From contig JAXDDX010000159.1 of the NCBI GenBank assembly GCA_034670405.1, forward strand, positions 248,001 through 312,000: a stretch of 64,000 nucleotides of DNA, in the 5' to 3' direction. The stretch comes from Hoplostethus atlanticus (taxonomy: Eukaryota > Chordata > Actinopteri > Trachichthyiformes > Trachichthyidae). The notes under the pieces are model-generated. The model saw nothing but the letters and a program-made list of their open reading frames with translations, had not been told where the DNA came from and did not search any database. The position numbers were made by a program, and so were the translations under genes. Below, piece by piece: positions 62,323-64,000 of this stretch. Position 1 is the stretch's first letter, and each line of letters begins with the position of its first letter.

Positions 62323-63264
62323 AAGGGGGATTTCTAACTTATTGTCTTTATTTTCCCTTGTGTGCGCACTTGTTTGTGAAGTTGAGGCAAAAACAGATGT
62401 AGACTATTCTTATAACTGTTGTCTCAGGCAATGACACCGCACTCTTGAGTGTGAATTCGATCGGCTACATCATCGTGCCAAGGACCAACCACAGGAATGT
62501 CATCTGCTGCTCTGTTGCAGGGAGAAAGGAAGAGACTCTAAATATATATATTCTGTCCACACCTGAGTGCCCTTGGGTGACACTAAAGCCAAACCAGTTC
62601 CTCACCACCCAAACATACACAACAGCCTTATCCCATCTATGTGGCAGGACACAAGCTGTGCTACTTGGCAAGGATTCAGACAAGCCTATTCAAATTGAAA
62701 ATGGGGGTTGGAACTCTGGAGTGGAACTACAACAGATTTTGAAGACAAAGACACACAATAAAACATTCATATATCATTCATGCCTTTCCACCAGCGTCTT
62801 ATGGTTTCAGGTCGAGTAAGGTTGTTCAAGATTAAAATGGATTTGCTGGATTTGATCTGGATCTTTAGGTCTGTGTGGCACACATCTGATGATTTCATGG
62901 CTCTAACTGGGAGGAAATTGCAATCACGGTTTCTCCCTGTTTAGACAGCTATTGGGTCAGAGCTGTTTTGTGTGTAAATCCAGCCAAATTTAATCTCGAG
63001 CAATGTTACTCTGCCTGAAACCATGGGAGGCTGGTGAAATAGCATGTATGACGATGTGTATTAGTGTGTGTTGAGCTTACGCTGCACTAGCCCAGGGCTC
63101 CCTAACCTATAAATAGTCCTATAATCCCATCAGCAGCTTAGTTTTAGCTGACTCTATTCTGTTGATTAGCAATTACCTCATCTCTTTGGCACCAATGGAT
63201 GACCTCATGGCTGTCTACTTGCTAACCAAGAAGTTGACAAAGGTCAGGGGGCAGGGCAGTGAAA

Positions 63265-63610
63265 GTGGTTCTGGGTAATGTTGTAGTGAAGCTTAGGGTT
63301 AGACTGATATATGGATTGGCCTTTTATTAAAAATGCGATCTGGTCCAGTCATTGTTGTCCAGCTGTGATATTATATAGTTTGATTGGTTACGTATTTATT
63401 GTACAATTCATCAATACTACACTGTTTGTCTACAGGAAGCCCTTAGCATGAATTAATTCTGAGACAATTTGATCGGATTCCACACAATATGCATTAATGT
63501 TTTCTTTTTTTAATGTGCCACCTTGCCCACAATAAAACTCTGAGTACTTGTAATTTGGCAGATTTTCTTTGGGCATGAAAATGGTAAAAATCTAGTGAAT
63601 ATTTTATACC
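63265..63610 (-). repeat. dispersed repeat family A, copy 4 (reversed)
   Basis: In reverse complement it contains GGCTTCCTGTAGAC, TGTACAATAAATACG and ACTGGACCAGATCGC in the same order as the copies at 426 and 33350. Confidence 0.6.
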
Positions 63611-63686
63611 TTCAAGCGGCCTTGGCCTTGGCCTCAAAATCCCAAACTGAATGTTTTGGATGTTGCAGATGTTGACTCTAGACTCT

Positions 63687-63740
63687 CTGTGAGTCTTCTA
63701 TTATATCAGATATACAGTATATCTGATAGAAGACTCACAG
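63687..63740. repeat. 54-bp near-perfect palindrome
   Basis: CTGTGAGTCTTCTAT at the left and ATAGAAGACTCACAG at the right are exact reverse complements, as is the inner ATCAGATATAC/GTATATCTGAT. Only three extra bases interrupt the left arm. Confidence 0.9.
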
Positions 63741-64000
63741 ATGTACAGTGAATAAAATCTCCTTTCTACTGATTCCTTGAAGTGAAATGAATGACTGCTT
63801 GGTGGAAAAGTACATAAATAAAGTACTTAAAGTACTTTTCAGACTAATTTGCTCATGACGTTGATTTGTTCTTGAACGTCTCCTATGAGCTGTGTTTGTT
63901 TTGACACCACCAGCTTGGCCAGCCAGCCTTATACTGGTCTCTCTCTCTCTAACAATATATTCATATGCAAATTACCGTATGATGTCATCTGGTGACTTCT

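Larger units (their letters stand above)
57202..64000. other. dnajc5g 3' flank or long 3' UTR and intergenic DNA
   Basis: No coding exon was recognised. It holds a CA microsatellite, a Harbinger-like element, a candidate polyadenylation signal at 62317, a family A repeat and a palindrome near 63700. The stretch 60000-62400 is AT-rich with no transposon text noticed and would suit a long 3' UTR. Confidence 0.4.

Overview
The window is genomic DNA of a ray-finned fish, most likely a teleost. The genes have many short exons with GT-AG introns. The introns and intergenic DNA hold decayed Tc1-like transposons, L2-like LINE sequence, tRNA-derived SINE pieces, MITEs and CA microsatellites of the kind common in teleosts. 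Order or species cannot be settled by reading alone.

Two protein-coding genes are clear, both on the + strand. Positions 105-25115 hold the last 33 coding exons of cad, the trifunctional enzyme that opens de novo pyrimidine synthesis (carbamoyl-phosphate synthetase II, dihydroorotase, aspartate transcarbamylase). The first part of the gene (about 535 codons by comparison with human CAD) lies off the left edge. The 33 exons add up to 5082 nt, an intact frame of 1693 codons plus stop, and all the dihydroorotase metal and active-site residues I could place are present. Positions 44795-54468 hold the four coding exons of a cysteine-string-protein co-chaperone of the DNAJC5/DNAJC5G type (dnajc5g-like). 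CAD and DNAJC5G are also near neighbours on human 2p23.3, so the block is conserved synteny. No exon of the zinc transporter SLC30A3, which lies between them in human, was recognised here.

The DNA between the two genes (25.1-44.8 kb) is a patchwork of mobile elements: (i) a giant palindrome at 29134-31227 with arms of about 0.95 kb, whose inner ends carry the same short open frame reading toward the centre; (ii) immediately beside it, a second fold-back element at 31357-32632 with about 245-bp inverted termini, a candidate 6-bp target duplication and a GC-rich, tandemly duplicated core; (iii) a 4.6-kb segment at 36061-40649 bounded by short inverted ends and identical flanking GTAC, carrying a minus-strand, multi-exon gene remnant of an uncharacterised fish protein family with its own CpG-rich first exon.

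Within the introns are a solo LTR with a perfect 5-bp target duplication (19055-19678), a Tc1-like element split by an L2-like LINE with both insertion footprints visible (50699-52770), a Tc1-like element plus an internally deleted relative (2405-3680 and 15010-15310), two MITE-like hairpins in cad introns, and a Harbinger-like element with a SANT/Myb-like frame remnant (59461-59927). Downstream of the dnajc5g stop codon, two candidate exons keep the reading frame open for 127 further codons; this is the most unusual gene-level observation.
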